A DNA stretch of 64,000 bases from Sphagnum compactum (taxonomy: Eukaryota > Bryophyta > Sphagnopsida > Sphagnales), in the NCBI GenBank assembly GCA_965153455.1, contig OZ234495.1, forward strand, positions 18,410,875 through 18,474,874, read 5' to 3'. The position numbers and the translations under genes were made by a program. The notes under the pieces are model-generated. The model had not been told where the DNA came from, did no database searches, and saw only the letters and a program-made list of their open reading frames with translations. Below are positions 35,777-49,200 of the stretch, piece by piece. Position 1 is the first letter of the stretch; each line of letters starts with the position of its first letter.

Positions 35777-38689
35777 GGGCCAAACTAGATTCAATACATG
35801 CCTTGTTCCACTCTTGTCCACCTTTTCCCAAAAAAAATTGGTTAAGTTATACATTTTTATAAATTTCCTTATGCAATTTTAATAAAACTATATGTCAAGT
35901 TTTTATAAAAAATTTCATTTGCTATAACATATTGACAAGCCTTGGAAAATGCATGCCCAAAACAAGTGCCTTGATAACTTTCCTCCAAACCTAAAATGTC
36001 ACAACTTACAACTACTTTTCATGTAAAAGACATTATGTTTAAGTTAGACCTTTCATCTTTCATATAAACAATAATATTTTTACTCAAGTTATACTTTTCA
36101 AATAACTCAATCAAGTTTTTTGCCAAAGTCTTCTTAGGACTATTTACAACTTGTTCTAGATGTCAATTATTCACTCCTAAAAAGTGAATCACAAAAGCAA
36201 ACATCATGCATTCCTTTTGACATTCAAAGATCAAAGCTCGTTGTTGCATAATTACATTTGTCAAAATTAGTAAAACATACAACTTTGTTTAGTTTTCCCA
36301 CCAACTCATGGAACATCTATTGTGAAAAATGCATTCTAAAAGGGAAAAATAGCCTTGGACATAAATGTAAACATATGTGCTTCATCTATAGACTTTCAAA
36401 AAATTGCACTTGTAGATGATTTTAAATAATCAACAAGCCCATATCTTCAAGGAACATTTTTTTGCTACATATGATCCTTCTTGAAAGGTTCTTTGGCATC
36501 AAAAAAATTAACGATTGCACTACAAGATGGATTTTGTTTTCCCTTTTTTTTTTCTCAATGGACTATTTACTGCCTTTTCAAATAGTTTTGCATTAATAAA
36601 ATGGTCTACATTCACATGTTTTTTCAATGTTGATATTCCATTTGTTGTGTTGTATATGAATAAACCTTTCGTTGTTTAGGTTTTAAGGTTACAAAACAAA
36701 ATTGGAGTATTGTAACAAAAAATACATTCCATAGTTTGTGGGCATTTCACATTAACATCCTTGTTATCATTCACAAAAAAAGAACCAACATAAAAAATTT
36801 GTATCATGTGATTTTCACATTATTCTTTAAGCATGCAATTGTTTTATGTTTCTTTCATATTTATTTTTATTTTCATTTTTTGGGTTTTTCTTGCTTTCAA
36901 TTTGAAAACTGGGGTTTATTTCATATTCTTTTCCATTAGTTCATTCATAAACACTTCACATGTATTTTCACCTGTCATATTTCCATTTTCAAAATATTGA
37001 GCCATTTTTAAGTTTCAAAAAAAGAATGTAATTTTGAGATGGAGAAAAAAAACCAAACATATGTATGATAAACCAAAAGAACAAAACTTGCCCTGCAACC
37101 TAAAATGCAAGCATTTACAAAAATAATTATAAATTATTCAAAATCATGTTTTTTTTACAAGGGTATGTAATTTTTTCCTATTTTTCCTAATCATAAAGGA
37201 GTTCCACTACCTATGCAAGGCAATGGGAAGGGGTAGTACCTCACCATAGCACATGCAACACAACAAACTAACAACAACACCAACAACATGACGAACTAGC
37301 AATAGCACTAGAGGTAGTAAATGCCAATGATGGGTACTTGATAATATGAGGTGTACATCAACATTGAAAGTTAATGTGATTCCATCAATGTACATCCATC
37401 ATGTTTCAAATGTGTCTAAAACTTTAATTCAAGGCCACAATATATGTTTCTACATCATAGTGACAACTTTGGTATAATAAAGTTCAAGTTTCAATAGTTA
37501 TTTTTTAATTTGGAAACTTTTGACACTTTAAGAGTTAAATCTAAGGTATGTTCAATGGTATTAAAATGGGTATCAATGAATAGATTTGGCTAGCAAATCT
37601 ATATTGATTTTATTTTTTATATTGATCATATCCATATAGACAAATGGATATGGGGGCCAAAATTATTGTCAAATTGTATTGTTTTTCAGGGGTCCCATGT
37701 TTGAACTTCAACCATGTCATTATTATGAAGGATTTTCACAATGTTTTGCATATTATGATAGATTAAAACCCAAAGAATTCACATGCCCAAAAAACCATAC
37801 ATTTTTTTATATGATGTGATTTTTTGTATATTTGTGCCAAAAATATATACGTCACACCATATTAAAAAATGCAAATATACTATAAAAAAAGATTGAAATG
37901 ATTATGAATCTTTATGAAATTTGTAGTATCTATTAAAATTGTGATTCCATATGATTGGAATAAGTTTGTGAACCATGTGAAGAATTTTTTAATTATCATA
38001 CCACAAATTGATGTTTTTTAGGGCAATAACCATAAATACGCGGTAAATTAACATTTTGACAAATAATCATTTTCAAATGAAAGAGGACAAGATACGTGAG
38101 GTGGGCCATTTCTGAAATTTTAATTTCAAACATTTTTTGGTTGATTAATTCAAACCCAAACTTAATGCCGTCCAAAAAAAAATTAGGATCTATCATATAA
38201 CATATATCATAAATATATTCATTGTTCTTTGAATTAAATATTTAAAGTTTTTTTCAAATGATATTAGATAACATTAACTTTGTGAAAATAAAAATATCAA
38301 GCCCAAACATTACAAATGAAACCCATAATTAAATGCAACACATTTTGTAGGTGTATATTTTACGTATATATCACGAAACTACCCAAGTTGGCCCCCCCAC
38401 AATGTGCTTTCATGTTCATAACACAAGTTGCACAACACATTTCAAAAAGGGCCTAGTCCCACATAGATGAACCTTTAGATTAATTTCAATGAGAAACATT
38501 TCAAACATGCACACATGAAATTCATTTGAAGCCATAAACAATGGAATGAAAAGATGTAGTAGTTACAAATATAAGAAGATAAAAGGTGGAGAAGTGGAAA
38601 TTAGTGAGATCAACAAACATAATTAAATATTTTGGATCACAATGTCCTTACAAGAATACTAATCCACAATATCAATGACTTTTGACAAA

Positions 38690-40300
38690 CCTTGTGTGTT
38701 TTCATAGCGAAAGGATGTATTTTTAAAAAATGTTCTCATTGTTTCGAGGCCTTGTGTTACAATGTGATTCAAAAGTGGACATTTTGTTTCAGAAGTATTG
38801 GTAATAGAAGATATTTCATTGCTATTATCAAAGATTATGGAAGAATATGTTTTGCTAATTATGTTTACTCATGTTACAATAAGCACATTTGATTTGTGGA
38901 TGTTTAGGATTGGTTTTGATACATTTGCAATGATTGTCAATTTTGTAAACAACAATTGGGTGTCAACATATTATATAATTGGTTTATTTGAAGTTCCCAA
39001 TACTTTTGGGTTAACTTTTGTTAAAATTGTGAAACCTCTCATTATTCAATTTCAATTGGTTGACGAGGTATTAGTTTATGTTAAGAATAAAGATAGTAAT
39101 TTGAATACCCTTGAAAATGTTCTTTCAATTACCACAAGTTGTAAGCTTTTAGAGTTAGAAAAACCTTTTGTAGCACTTATTTTGATTGTGTGATGAGCAA
39201 GGTGTGCCAATATGCAACTATATACGAAAAGGTATGTGTCAATGAAAGAGGTTTTTATCAAAGGAGCTTAGGCGGCATTGTAATTAAAGACCATAACTTA
39301 AACAAAGAAAAACAAGAAGGGGTGTTAGGAGGGGGACAAAACATGTGTTGAAATAGGTTTTCCTTGTTGCAAGTTGAAGATCTAGATGAAGACGTGTTTT
39401 GCATTGTGTGTTGTTTATTTCAAGAGGCATTAGAATATGCTTTTGCAATTAACATTTGTTACCAACATTAGAATCTTAAGTTGTAGGCAATAATTCCTTG
39501 TAGCCTTACATAGGCTATAGTAATAATGGTCATTAAAAACTTTGAATCTAGTAATCTAGCAATGTGTGTTGAATCGAACACATGAGTATTGACTTTTATC
39601 CAATGATATAATTGTTACAATTTCAATTTTGGTACAATTACAAGCAAAAGAACAACACAAGATGTCAAATCCATCATTCCAATGCAATCACATTAACTTT
39701 GAACTTGAGATTTTTTATTTTTGCATGATGTGCATGGTCGTCAAATATTTTTCTCCTTTCCTTGAATTTTGCTAGAGAATTTACAATGAAGGGACACAAC
39801 ATGCTTGTGGTTATATTGGTTCACAATACAAAGGCTTGTAATGTTTGCAAGAATTTGTTAGTTAGGAAAGTGTTTCAACGATGGTGCATGATTATGATAT
39901 GGAGCTCATTCGTCCACTCCTCATGAAGGTTTCATAATTTTTATTACCATATTATAGTTGTATGCTTGTTAAAATTGAATATGTATTTGATGGCTCTTTA
40001 TTTGATTTTGTGGTTTCAAATGCAAAAGCAACACATGTTTCATTGGTGAAAATAACTTTTGTTATTAAAACAATTGATATTACTGCCAATGAAGTTTGCA
40101 AAAACTTTGGAGTGGTTAAAGGAAAATGAAGTTTGATTCTTGTACTTAGAATTTTACCTTTGCATTTTTTAACAATATCTAATTTTCTACTTGAGATGAA
40201 CACATTTTAATTCTGTTGGTGTTTTCATTATGACAATGTAAGCTAGGCACATCTACATTGGATTATCTCATCGCGATCTATACAAATTGGCCTAATGATG
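38690..40300 (+). pseudogene. hAT-family transposase pseudogene C
   Basis: The longest surviving stretch (about 38880-39180) reads STFDLWMFRIGFDTFAMIVN and then IIGLFEVPNTFG, VYVKNKDSNLNTLENVLS and KLLELEKPF. This is the FDLW box and downstream core of Ac-like transposases. After a frameshift it resumes with VMSKVCQYATIYEKVC (near 39190-39240), and further on MELIRPLLMKVS (near 39900). Stops and frame changes separate the blocks. It lies on the opposite strand from copies A and B. Confidence 0.8.
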
Positions 40301-40459
40301 TGCAATAGGAAAACATTTATGGGCAAAACATGATGTACTTTTTTTCTTTTTTTTTTGTAGTAGAGGCCAACCTCCTTGAAGACCATGATAGTGAAATTGA
40401 AGAACTTGTTTTGTATGAAGAGTTTTTTGAGTAGGTTGTAATTCATATAGGTTGAATAC

Positions 40460-42950
40460 GTGCAATATGTAATAGCATAAGTGAATGTTTTCATTATTGA
40501 TATATTTTGATCATGTACATTGTAACTTCACTATCTCTTTAGGCTTTTAAATATTTTTCAGAGATTATCCAAGGTGTTTCACATGTTCAAGTTGTGAACA
40601 AATTGAATTTTTTCTACGTGAGTTGATTTAAATGGATGGTGTGTGGAATTTTGTGATTTGCTCTATATTGTCTTCTATTGAACCTATGTAGTTTAGAAAG
40701 CAACAATGTACAAGGTTCTTCAACATGCACTTTGTTGCAATTAGTGTGAAGGTAAAACCAAAATCTGACTTATGATTTTTTTTTCAAGTTTCAGTTTGGT
40801 TGTTGTTGCCTTACCAAAAGACAATTAAGGAAAAACAATCGTTATTGTTATCAATATTGAGAATAGGCTGCTATGAAAGTTTCAAACCCAATATTGTTAT
40901 CTGTGTACAATGGGTTTTTTTGTGCATTAAATGATACCAACCAAGTACCAAAATTTCAAACCTAAACAATATTCCTAGCTTCAACTGATACCAATTTATT
41001 TAAAAATCTTGAGACACACACAACACGGATATGGACCCAAGGTGGGATCAGTCCCATAATTAAGGGTCTAGGCCAAGATTGCAGTTGAGTATGGCCCCCC
41101 ATATTGTGAATGCCCTGCATGTTAGGAATGCACTCCACCCCTAGGCACTACCCATGGCAAAGCACTAGGCAAAGCATTTCATGAACCTACATATTATATG
41201 TAGATCAAAAGGGGAGGATTATTGTGCCCATTCTTTAAGTGTGGCAAAGGGTCTTACCCCTACTTATAGGGGTAAGATACTTAAAGTGTAGATGCAAGGT
41301 ACCTCCCACTCCTAAGGAGAGTAGGTGTACCATACAAAGGTTTCCTCCATATATATATAAGGACTGAGAAGGGGACCGTTTGAGAATGGGGGCCTGACAT
41401 GAGGTAGGAGAGCGCATGATCCAAATTTCCAAAGCCACCCTATTGTAGGTCGTTACCTAGCATAAAGAACCCCTAGGATTTTGCTTTGAAAATGGACACT
41501 TATGATTTTTTGTTTGGGAAGAGAGATGGCACCTTACATGTAAGATTCCTCAACAAGGTAAGAAAGAGCGAAAAAAAAAGCAAAAAAAAAGGATTGGAGA
41601 GGGTGTGAGATTAACCAATAAAAAGCTCAGACATCGGCAAATGAAAACCAACTACATCTTATTGCTGAAGGTTATGCACAATTGTGCCTACTAGGATTCA
41701 AAATTTCAAAGAGGTTTTTGTTTGGATGAAATGTCAAATATGAAATGGAATAGAGTTGACATTATTGACACACATAACATTAGTTTAGTATTGTGGATGT
41801 ACAAGAAGGTGTGGCGTACCCTCTTTCCATTTACAAGATGTGAAGAAGTTCGTATGTCAAAAAAATGAGGAACCTTAGATGTAAGATGCAAAACATTTAC
41901 TGAGAGTACTAAGGAACCTCCCACACAGACACACACACACACACAGGACAAATTCTACTGATTCTTAAAGTTAAAAATACATTACAAGTAATCACTTTGA
42001 GTCATGACTTGGCAATCCATCTTTAGAAACTCAGAGCAAATCCATGCATTCTCAACATTTGGCCTTGTAACAATATTTCTCTCATCCGAGATTTACTTAT
42101 TTATTGATTCGAAGCTTCACCCACAGGACCCTGAGACAACAAAAAGTTAGAATCTATTCATAACAAATCACTTGGACCAATCAAGAGTAGATGTTAGAGT
42201 ATGCTTGGTCTTTGCCTGCCTTCAGCATATTGAGCGGAGAAAAATGCTTGAGCCACAACCATTTTACCACTCAGCAAATTTTTATCGATCTATCCAAAAC
42301 ATGATGTGCAAATGTGTTGGTGGAGAGCAACTTGGGACATTGTACGATTGAATTATTTTCTGAAAATACATTTTGCTGACTATTTGACATCAAACATTCA
42401 GTGCCAGGAATGTTGAATAGTTTGGATATACCAACTTTCTGGTACCCTCGGGATTTTTGCTTTCAAAGTATGTATATGTTGAAATACCCGCATCCAGATT
42501 CAAATAAGTAGTACCAGCCTAATATACTCTTTCAATAGAATAGAATTTGGGTTTTGGGTATTTAATTGTCCAATTGGAAGACTTTTATATCCGCATTTGA
42601 CATTGCATGACCTTATAATATCACGGATAAAAGTCCGCTTTGAGGCTTCTAATCTGGAAGCAGCTTTTGCAAACTTCAACATAATAGCCCACTTTGGTGG
42701 CAAATTTCTAGAGACCCTAAACAAGACATATTACCTGGATCATATCTAGCTTCTATAACAATACTTGCCCAAGCTCCCCGGGTATTATAATGTATATATA
42801 TCCTGGGCCAGATAAAGTTATGAAATTTGCATCCCTCTCTTTTAAGTCCTTTAGGACTTTTGGTGCACTCTTTTGACTCTTTCAAATCTGAAAAAATCTT
42901 GTTTTGCCAAAAGCTTTCCACTCAACTATGAAAATTATTACCATTTTTCC
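40460..42950. other. Intergenic region with dispersed repeats
   Basis: 41335-41560 resembles 26850-27030 (ATATAAGGACYRAGAG-like, GGCCYRRCATGAGGTRGGAG-like and GGCACCTTACATGTAAG blocks). 42135-42330 resembles 32660-32890. Frames at 42500-42921 showed no family I recognise. Confidence 0.5.
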
Positions 42951-42963
42951 TCAACCTGAACTC

Positions 42964-43322
42964 AGGCCCACTTTACACTAGGAGTCAGGGCTGAAAAAAC
43001 CTGGGGGCCAACTTTGAGCATTTTTGGCTTGTTATTTGGCCTCAAGTTACTAATGAATGCTAGAACATTGACATCAGGATATTAATAAATGCTCCAACAT
43101 TGGCTTCCCAAACTTGATGGTATCCTTTTTTCAGCCTTGGGGCCAATACAAGGCCATAAAATTCAGCATTTATTAATAACTTGGGGCAGATTGAAAAGAA
43201 TTTTAAAATTTCAGCCTTGAATCTTAGTGTAAAGCCGTTGGGGCTGATTTCAAGTTTTGTACCAAAAGGAATGCTTGATTTGAGTTGAACATTGGCCTTG
43301 ACTCCTAGTGTAAAGAGGGCCC
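42964..43322. mobile_element. GGCCCACTTTACACTAGGAGTCA-family MITE, copy 1
   Basis: The left end AGGCCCACTTTACACTAGGA is inverted at the right end (ACTCCTAGTGTAAAGAGGGC). The interior matches the 56092-56466 element in the opposite orientation, including ATTCAGCATTTATTAATAAC-like and CTTGGGGCCAATACAAGGCC-like blocks. There is no coding capacity. Confidence 0.82.
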
Positions 43323-43989
43323 CGTAGACAAGGTTCTCTATAAGCTGCTAACCCATTGAAGCACATTGGGAACAGTGCACCTACATACTAAACTTTTCTC
43401 ATTGGGTGCAGAAAATTCAGTTCAGCTATTCATGAAAAAATATACCAGATTCTGGATAAATATGTGTAGGAGAAGGGTAGGGCAAGAAGCCTTTGTGCTT
43501 TAGGATGGTAAATTGCAAGAACCCAAGACATTTCCAAAATGTGGGATTGGACTTGGCAATGGTCTAGTCCTATGCCCCTTTTTGTTATTTTGGGAATGCC
43601 CGCATCCGTGGACTTTTTTTACCTTGCACTTATGCCCCATGAAAATATCAGTTTCTCAAGGGAACTTCGTCATCTTGTTAATAAGATGAAGAAGAGAAGT
43701 TTGCCTTATTAATTCAGTTGCTTACTGTTTGGTATTTTTTTTAGCACTTTGAAATTTGTTTTGGACTCTTTCTCATAACCGTCCAAATGAGTTCACTTTT
43801 GGTATGTACGGTTTAAAAAAAGATATTTTTTTAGCCCCACAAAATCTGTGGACTAGTCAAACGGAATCAAGAAGGCTTTGATGGACTGCCCCTTCATGAA
43901 AAAGTGAACTGTCCTTTCACACACCTCAAAAGGTTATTTTGCTTACATAACTCGGCTAAGAGAAAAATACCCAAAAACACTTAACCCTG

Positions 43990-44180
43990 AAAACCTACTA
44001 GAAATTTTCTAGTGTATTTGGAGATAACCTTACAGGGCAGAATTTTCCGACCACAATAGGTAGGCGTTTCAAAGGCATAATGACCTGCCAGAAATTTTGC
44101 ACTGTATCGGGAGGTAACCTAATAAAGAGGCGTTTCAAAAGTGTAATGACCTGCCACAAATTTTGCAGTGTACTCACCGA
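43990..44180. repeat. ~65-bp tandem repeat, about three copies
   Basis: The clearest units, near 44062 and 44126, share GGCGTTTCAAA, GTAATGACCTGCCA and AAATTTTGCA. A more diverged unit precedes them. The array ends just before the AGAGCATC MITE. Confidence 0.75.
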
Positions 44181-44202
44181 ATTTGTTTTCTCATAGGTCT
44201 TT

Positions 44203-44579
44203 AGAGCATCTCCACCCACCCGTGCTAAGTATGTGACTCCAATCAGTAAAATCTATTGCAAAAAAGTCAAAATGTGCCGGTTTTTCTCAGGAAATTGGTT
44301 TTTCTGCACCAAATTCGTGCATCTTGCCGTGACTGGTAAGGGCTCAACACAGTTGTGCACCTCAAAAAAAGAGTGTAAAAATTGGACCTGATTTCGGCTC
44401 AGTATTTCTGATTGGTCAACCATAAGGAGGATTGGTCCAGGTGGTATGCTATTAGTAGTCCCCACTTATATGCAGTTCCAGTTACAGTTTTGTTGGTGGG
44501 GTTACCAAAAAAAAAGCTAAACTCAGACATGTAATTTTATTATCCAGAGTGACATACTGAGCACCAGTGTAAATGCTTT
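44203..44579. mobile_element. AGAGCATC-family MITE, copy 2 (~377 bp)
   Basis: The left end AGAGCATCTCCACC...GTGCTAAGTATGTGACTC is mirrored at the right by GAGTGACATACTGAGCACCA...AAATGCTTT. TTA trinucleotides lie at both borders, which would fit PIF/Harbinger-type insertion but is not conclusive. The interior shares inverted blocks with 15132-15446. Confidence 0.78.
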
Positions 44580-44677
44580 ACACCCGGCAATGCCCTTGGA
44601 GCAAGCGAGGTGTTATGTCTGGTACATTGCATAGGACCAAGCTGGGTTGTAAGGTATCTGGAAGGAGGCAGAGAGAG

Positions 44678-44786
44678 AGGGCCATAGGAAAAGCATTACA
44701 TGTAGGGTACCGCTCCAGGAGTGGGCACCTAATATGTGCCCACTCCCTGGGCATTATCTTACATGTATTGGTTCTCCTATGGCCCT
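44678..44786. repeat. 109-bp foldback sequence
   Basis: The outer arms AGGGCCATAGGA and TCCTATGGCCCT are exact inverses. TACATGTA-type words pair inside them. The centre pairs GGAGTGGGCAC with GTGCCCACTCC around a 7-nt loop. It can fold into one long imperfect hairpin. Confidence 0.85.
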
Positions 44787-44891
44787 TTCAGCCTGTTTTC
44801 ATTTCAGTTCCCTTACAATGCAGGTTGGAGGGGTCCTCTGTGGTGTACTGGACCTTACTTGGGCAAGTGCCATGATCTACTCTTTACAAGA

Positions 44892-44995
44892 CCTTTCTGC
44901 AAATCCACATGACCACTCTGCAAATCCACACGACCACTCTGCAAATGGACACGACCACTCTGCAAATCCACACGACCACTCTGCAAATCCACACG
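44892..44995. repeat. 21-bp tandem repeat, five copies
   Basis: The unit CACTCTGCAAATCCACACGA plus C is repeated about five times with few changes. In one frame it reads as a SANPHDH heptad, but the surrounding frame has no other sign of being a gene. Two further direct copies of CACACGGAGATATGCAAATC follow (44990-45049). Confidence 0.9.
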
Positions 44996-46289
44996 GAGAT
45001 ATGCAAATCAAAATGAAAGCATGCCACACGGAGATATGCAAATCAAAATGAAATCATAATGGAGCATGCCAGTGCAAGTGATTATGTCTGTTTTGCTGTC
45101 CATTAAGAAATTTTGGCTTGCCTCTAGTGGGCTCACCCAAATTTTTTGTGTGTGTCTCACCCCAGGCACAATGGTCTGTATTTGACACACTCCATAATAC
45201 AAAAGTATTTCCCTTTCCTCATACTCATTATCAAATTGATAGCAATTACAAGAAAAACCTCTGAAAATAAATAAGGAAGCTCTGTCTAATCTTCTTCAGC
45301 TCAGCCCCTTGGGTCCCCTTCAGTCACTTCAGGTCACTTCAGGTCACCTTCCAGCATCTCACATCTCACTCTGTAGACAAGGAGTGACCAATTGGAATAG
45401 TACTTGTTAAGAATATTGACATACTAGGTACTAGTGCAGGTCAGCTGCATCTTGAACATGTCATTGTGTAAGTGATCAATTCATCTGTAGTGTCATGGAG
45501 AAAGCAGAGATTTCTTCTGTATTTCACTAAATGAATACGACCAGCTGCAAAGAGCTGCTAGAAATTGACTGACTACAGACTTCGTCACAAGATCTGCAAC
45601 TCGAAAAGTTCACAGGAAGTCAAGCACAATGGAGGGGGAGTGGGGACATTGAACCTCTTGAACACAATGCAGACTGCCGCCAACTTCCGCTACTATAGAT
45701 CTGGAACAGTCTGTCTGCTCCTGGCAAGTCTTCAAAAATCACACACAATTCAACTTTTTTGAAGGGTCCGATTTGATCTTGTGGATCCTAGCAATTGGAA
45801 TGAATCAGGTCATGATCATGACAAAAGACTTGGAGGCTAGCTCACAAATGAGATGATTCCATTTGGCATATAGAATAACAGAGTGTGAGTGTGAACCTGG
45901 AAAAACCTGATGATACCAACCAGCTCATGAGATTTGTTTCACAAGAGGAAATTCCACAAAAGAACATTGAAGGTACCAGGTGTATTAGTACCAGCCAAAC
46001 CAAAACCAGCAAAACAAGAGTGAGTGAAAGTCATAACCTAATGACACCCATGAGAGAACCCATGACCCTCTTTCCTGATATCAGGGTCAAACTTGACAAG
46101 CGTTGTCAAGGGTGCATTTTGAGAGCAAGCTTTCATGTTCTGAAACTCATAATCATAAGAAACACTATCGACTAAATGGTTTTGGTCAGCTGTAATTGGA
46201 GCAATTACCATGCAGCCAGAAACATACCAATAATACAATTGTTATCAGCAGCAGAAAATGCACAAGCTGGTGCAATGTCATTAATGTTT

Positions 46290-49200
46290 TTACAGCTTCA
46301 AAGTTCTCATTTTCTCCTCAAGAGATGCCACTGCAGACAAACCCACCCAGCAAAATCCACCATCACCCTAATCAGAGGAATATTCAGCTTGTTGTTCAGA
46401 TGAGACCCTGCTTGAGACTCAAAATGTCGCGCTTGTTTCACTGGATGGAAAGCAGCCCAAATCAATAGCTCTAAATCAACTATCGACAGATGGCTTTTAC
46501 CACATCATCTAATTGACATATGTTATGAAGGCAATTCAGCTTGTGAGCTGAGAATCTCTTTTTATGATATATCTAGTATGAAGGTTGGAGGCTTATTAAA
46601 AAACACTTGAAAGAATTTGATAACAATGACAACAAAAAAAAGAGGCTGGCAAACTTTGTGGATATAATTTCACCTTGATCCTCATCTAATTGCCAATCTA
46701 GCACTTCACAATGTGCTTTCGCTTGCTGTGCTGTCTTGCACCTGATACAGAAACAAAAATGTCCTTGTGAGTTTCCATCTATCAGGAAGTCTGCAAGTAA
46801 GTGGATATGGTGCATGTGCAACCTCCAAGCAGCACATCAACAAACAGTGTGATATGGCCAAGATGCACCAGACCCAAATTCTGCAAAAATCTGTCACTGT
46901 AAAGCCCACATTATGGCTTTGAATAAGTAAGTGTCCATGTGTGTTGAGAGGAGTATCACCAAGGATAAAGCAGCCTTGAGCAAGAAACACTTACCCTGCA
47001 ATGGGTAGGGCTCCTTTACATATCAAATAATTCAGTGCAACCTGCCACGAAAATCAAGTCCAACAGTACCACAGAGTTGTCTCTTTGGTTACAGCATTCA
47101 GTTCTTTTTATGTAGAATAGTGAAATTGGGCAGATAACACATCTATCGGATTCAAAATGATGTAATCCCAAATGTCATGACCATGTATGAGTAAGTGGAA
47201 AAGCAAGAACTACCCATTAGCCTGCCCTCAATATCAAGCATAATTGACCACCTACATTTCATATTACCATAATCATACTCCTATTTCACCAATGTGTAAG
47301 GAAAGGAAAGAACATATAATCATACCTGAGCAATTGACCTATCACCATGTGTTGTCCCTATTGTGTGCATCAAGTTCAACAATGGTCGAACCTGCCAAAT
47401 ACTTCAAACATTAGGTACACATAGCAACCATCAGTTTGGACTTACATTGAGTCCTTTATTGAGTTCTTTGAGTACTCCAACTGATTCAGGTGTCTGAAAT
47501 CATGAAATGTAAACTTTGGGTATAGTACTCTACCATCAAGGCTCTCTTATCTGTGCGTGTAAGAGTTTTGTCAGTAAGCAAGCCTGATGCAAGAGGCGAG
47601 TAGGCAATCAAAGTAATCCCTCTTTCCTGCATTCATAAAATTCCGAACCCACACATGACTCAGAAATTGCACCCATCAGACATATGACAAGGATCTAACC
47701 AGCTGTAAGGTTGCAAACTAAATCTCCATTTGTAAAGTTAGGGTTTTGCCAGGTTCAGCCAGAGACTCTCGTCAAGTGGATGTCCATTTAATTGAGGAAG
47801 GAAGTTTTGCATAAGTCACAATTATCATGCTCAAGGATCCCAAAATGTATTCTCTGCTCCATTTTTGGAACACTAATTTTTTGTCTTCTGTAAAAGTAGT
47901 CTTCAATGGCCCATGTGTGAGATGCGCAACTAGGTTTGCGTACCTTGCATGCCTTTAGTAGCCCATTCTCCTCAGGGCTCCGGCTTGCCAGACTGCCACT
48001 CATTTACACCACAAAATTCAGCACCAGTCTAGGAGCTCATATTATCTCTTCTTGGGTCTCTTTTTACTTGGCTGCTTACTAGAACTTGGAGAGCAGCAGC
48101 AGCCACAGCTTATGAGATTATAATATCTTCAAGACAGTTTCTGGTTGTCTAAGAAGAGAATCCTATGCTGTGACATCTAATCCAGGATTTCAAGCTAGGA
48201 AGATGCACAAATACCCAGCATTCAATTTGGCCCCAGAATCAATTGCCAGAAGCCAAGAAGTGATTCACCATTTTCAAACCTAAACGCTGAAGAGAAGGCA
48301 TAAAGTGTATCAACCTGCAAGGTTTCAGAACCTGAAATTTCCAGTCTACTGATTGACTTGAGAACATCAAACTTGCCAGAAATGCTCTGTAGTTGTCTTT
48401 TGCTGAGAATTCTATACACCTGACAACTAAGACTTGTTTCAGAGCCACAGTTCCAATTCTCCCAGCACAAGTTGGGTGGGTGGATATTGAACAGTTTAAA
48501 TTTCTGGAAACATGATCCGAATGTGTGGGTCTCATTATCTCTGTAACACATTTTCCAACATTGTTTCCATAGGGTGATGCCAGAGTTGTAGTCCTATTCT
48601 AGGGGTTGTGTTGAACCTGTATTGAACTTGATTTGATGCCAATGGGATTCCATAGCGAGCAAGCAAATCGTCTGCCTCCTCCATCTGAAACATAACTGGA
48701 GCACATTAGAGGCACCAACCAGCTCTCTTCTCAGCACAAATGCACTGAAGGATTCATTCTAGGGCTTAAGGTATGAAGGCCTTGAAGTATAGATTCGCCA
48801 TCTATGGGTTGATTTCATCAAGTATTTGCCAGAATGTCACATCTAGTGCATAACATTAATACCTGGTATCGTGAATAATTGGATACACCAACTGCTGTTG
48901 TAAGGCCCTCCTCCACAGCCTCCTTTAAGCTCTCCATGAGTGCAGAATTTGAAAATGTGGGAAATGGAAAATGGATCTACCATGATGAGAACCATGGCCA
49001 CATATTCACACAGCTTATAATCAATACCTCAATAAAAGACTGTGCATCAGTCAACAGTGCAGACCCAAGAAACAACAATGAAAAGAGCAGGCAGCCATGA
49101 GTGGTGAGAGTTTTGTAAGGTACTAAACGAAGTCAGCTTGTGTGCACATGCAACATATCAAAGGAGATCTCTGTTACCTGGTAGAGATCAACTTTGTCTT

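Larger units (their letters stand above)
33190..37010 (-). pseudogene. hAT-like element and transposase pseudogene B
   Basis: A terminal sequence GTGTTGGGCGGTTCTC at 33191 matches the left end of the 18454 element. Minus-strand frames show the N-terminal MAQYFENGNMTGEN block (near 36990), the FDL box with MSKGMHDV (near 36190, a stop replacing Trp), and CFGHAFSKACQYV (near 35940-35980). The frame is broken many times. A ~940-bp GC-rich segment (34837-35776) is inserted within it. I could not find the other terminal repeat. Confidence 0.68.

Noticed and set aside
42500-42921. Minus-strand frames of 74 and 81 residues
   Set aside because: No family motif on either strand and no splice-supported extension.
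46330-46440. Alternative last reductase exon reading KQARHFESQAGSHLNN
   Set aside because: Phase is possible, but the sequence does not resemble a reductase tail. The exon at 46290-46330 (ASLEEKMRTLKL) does.
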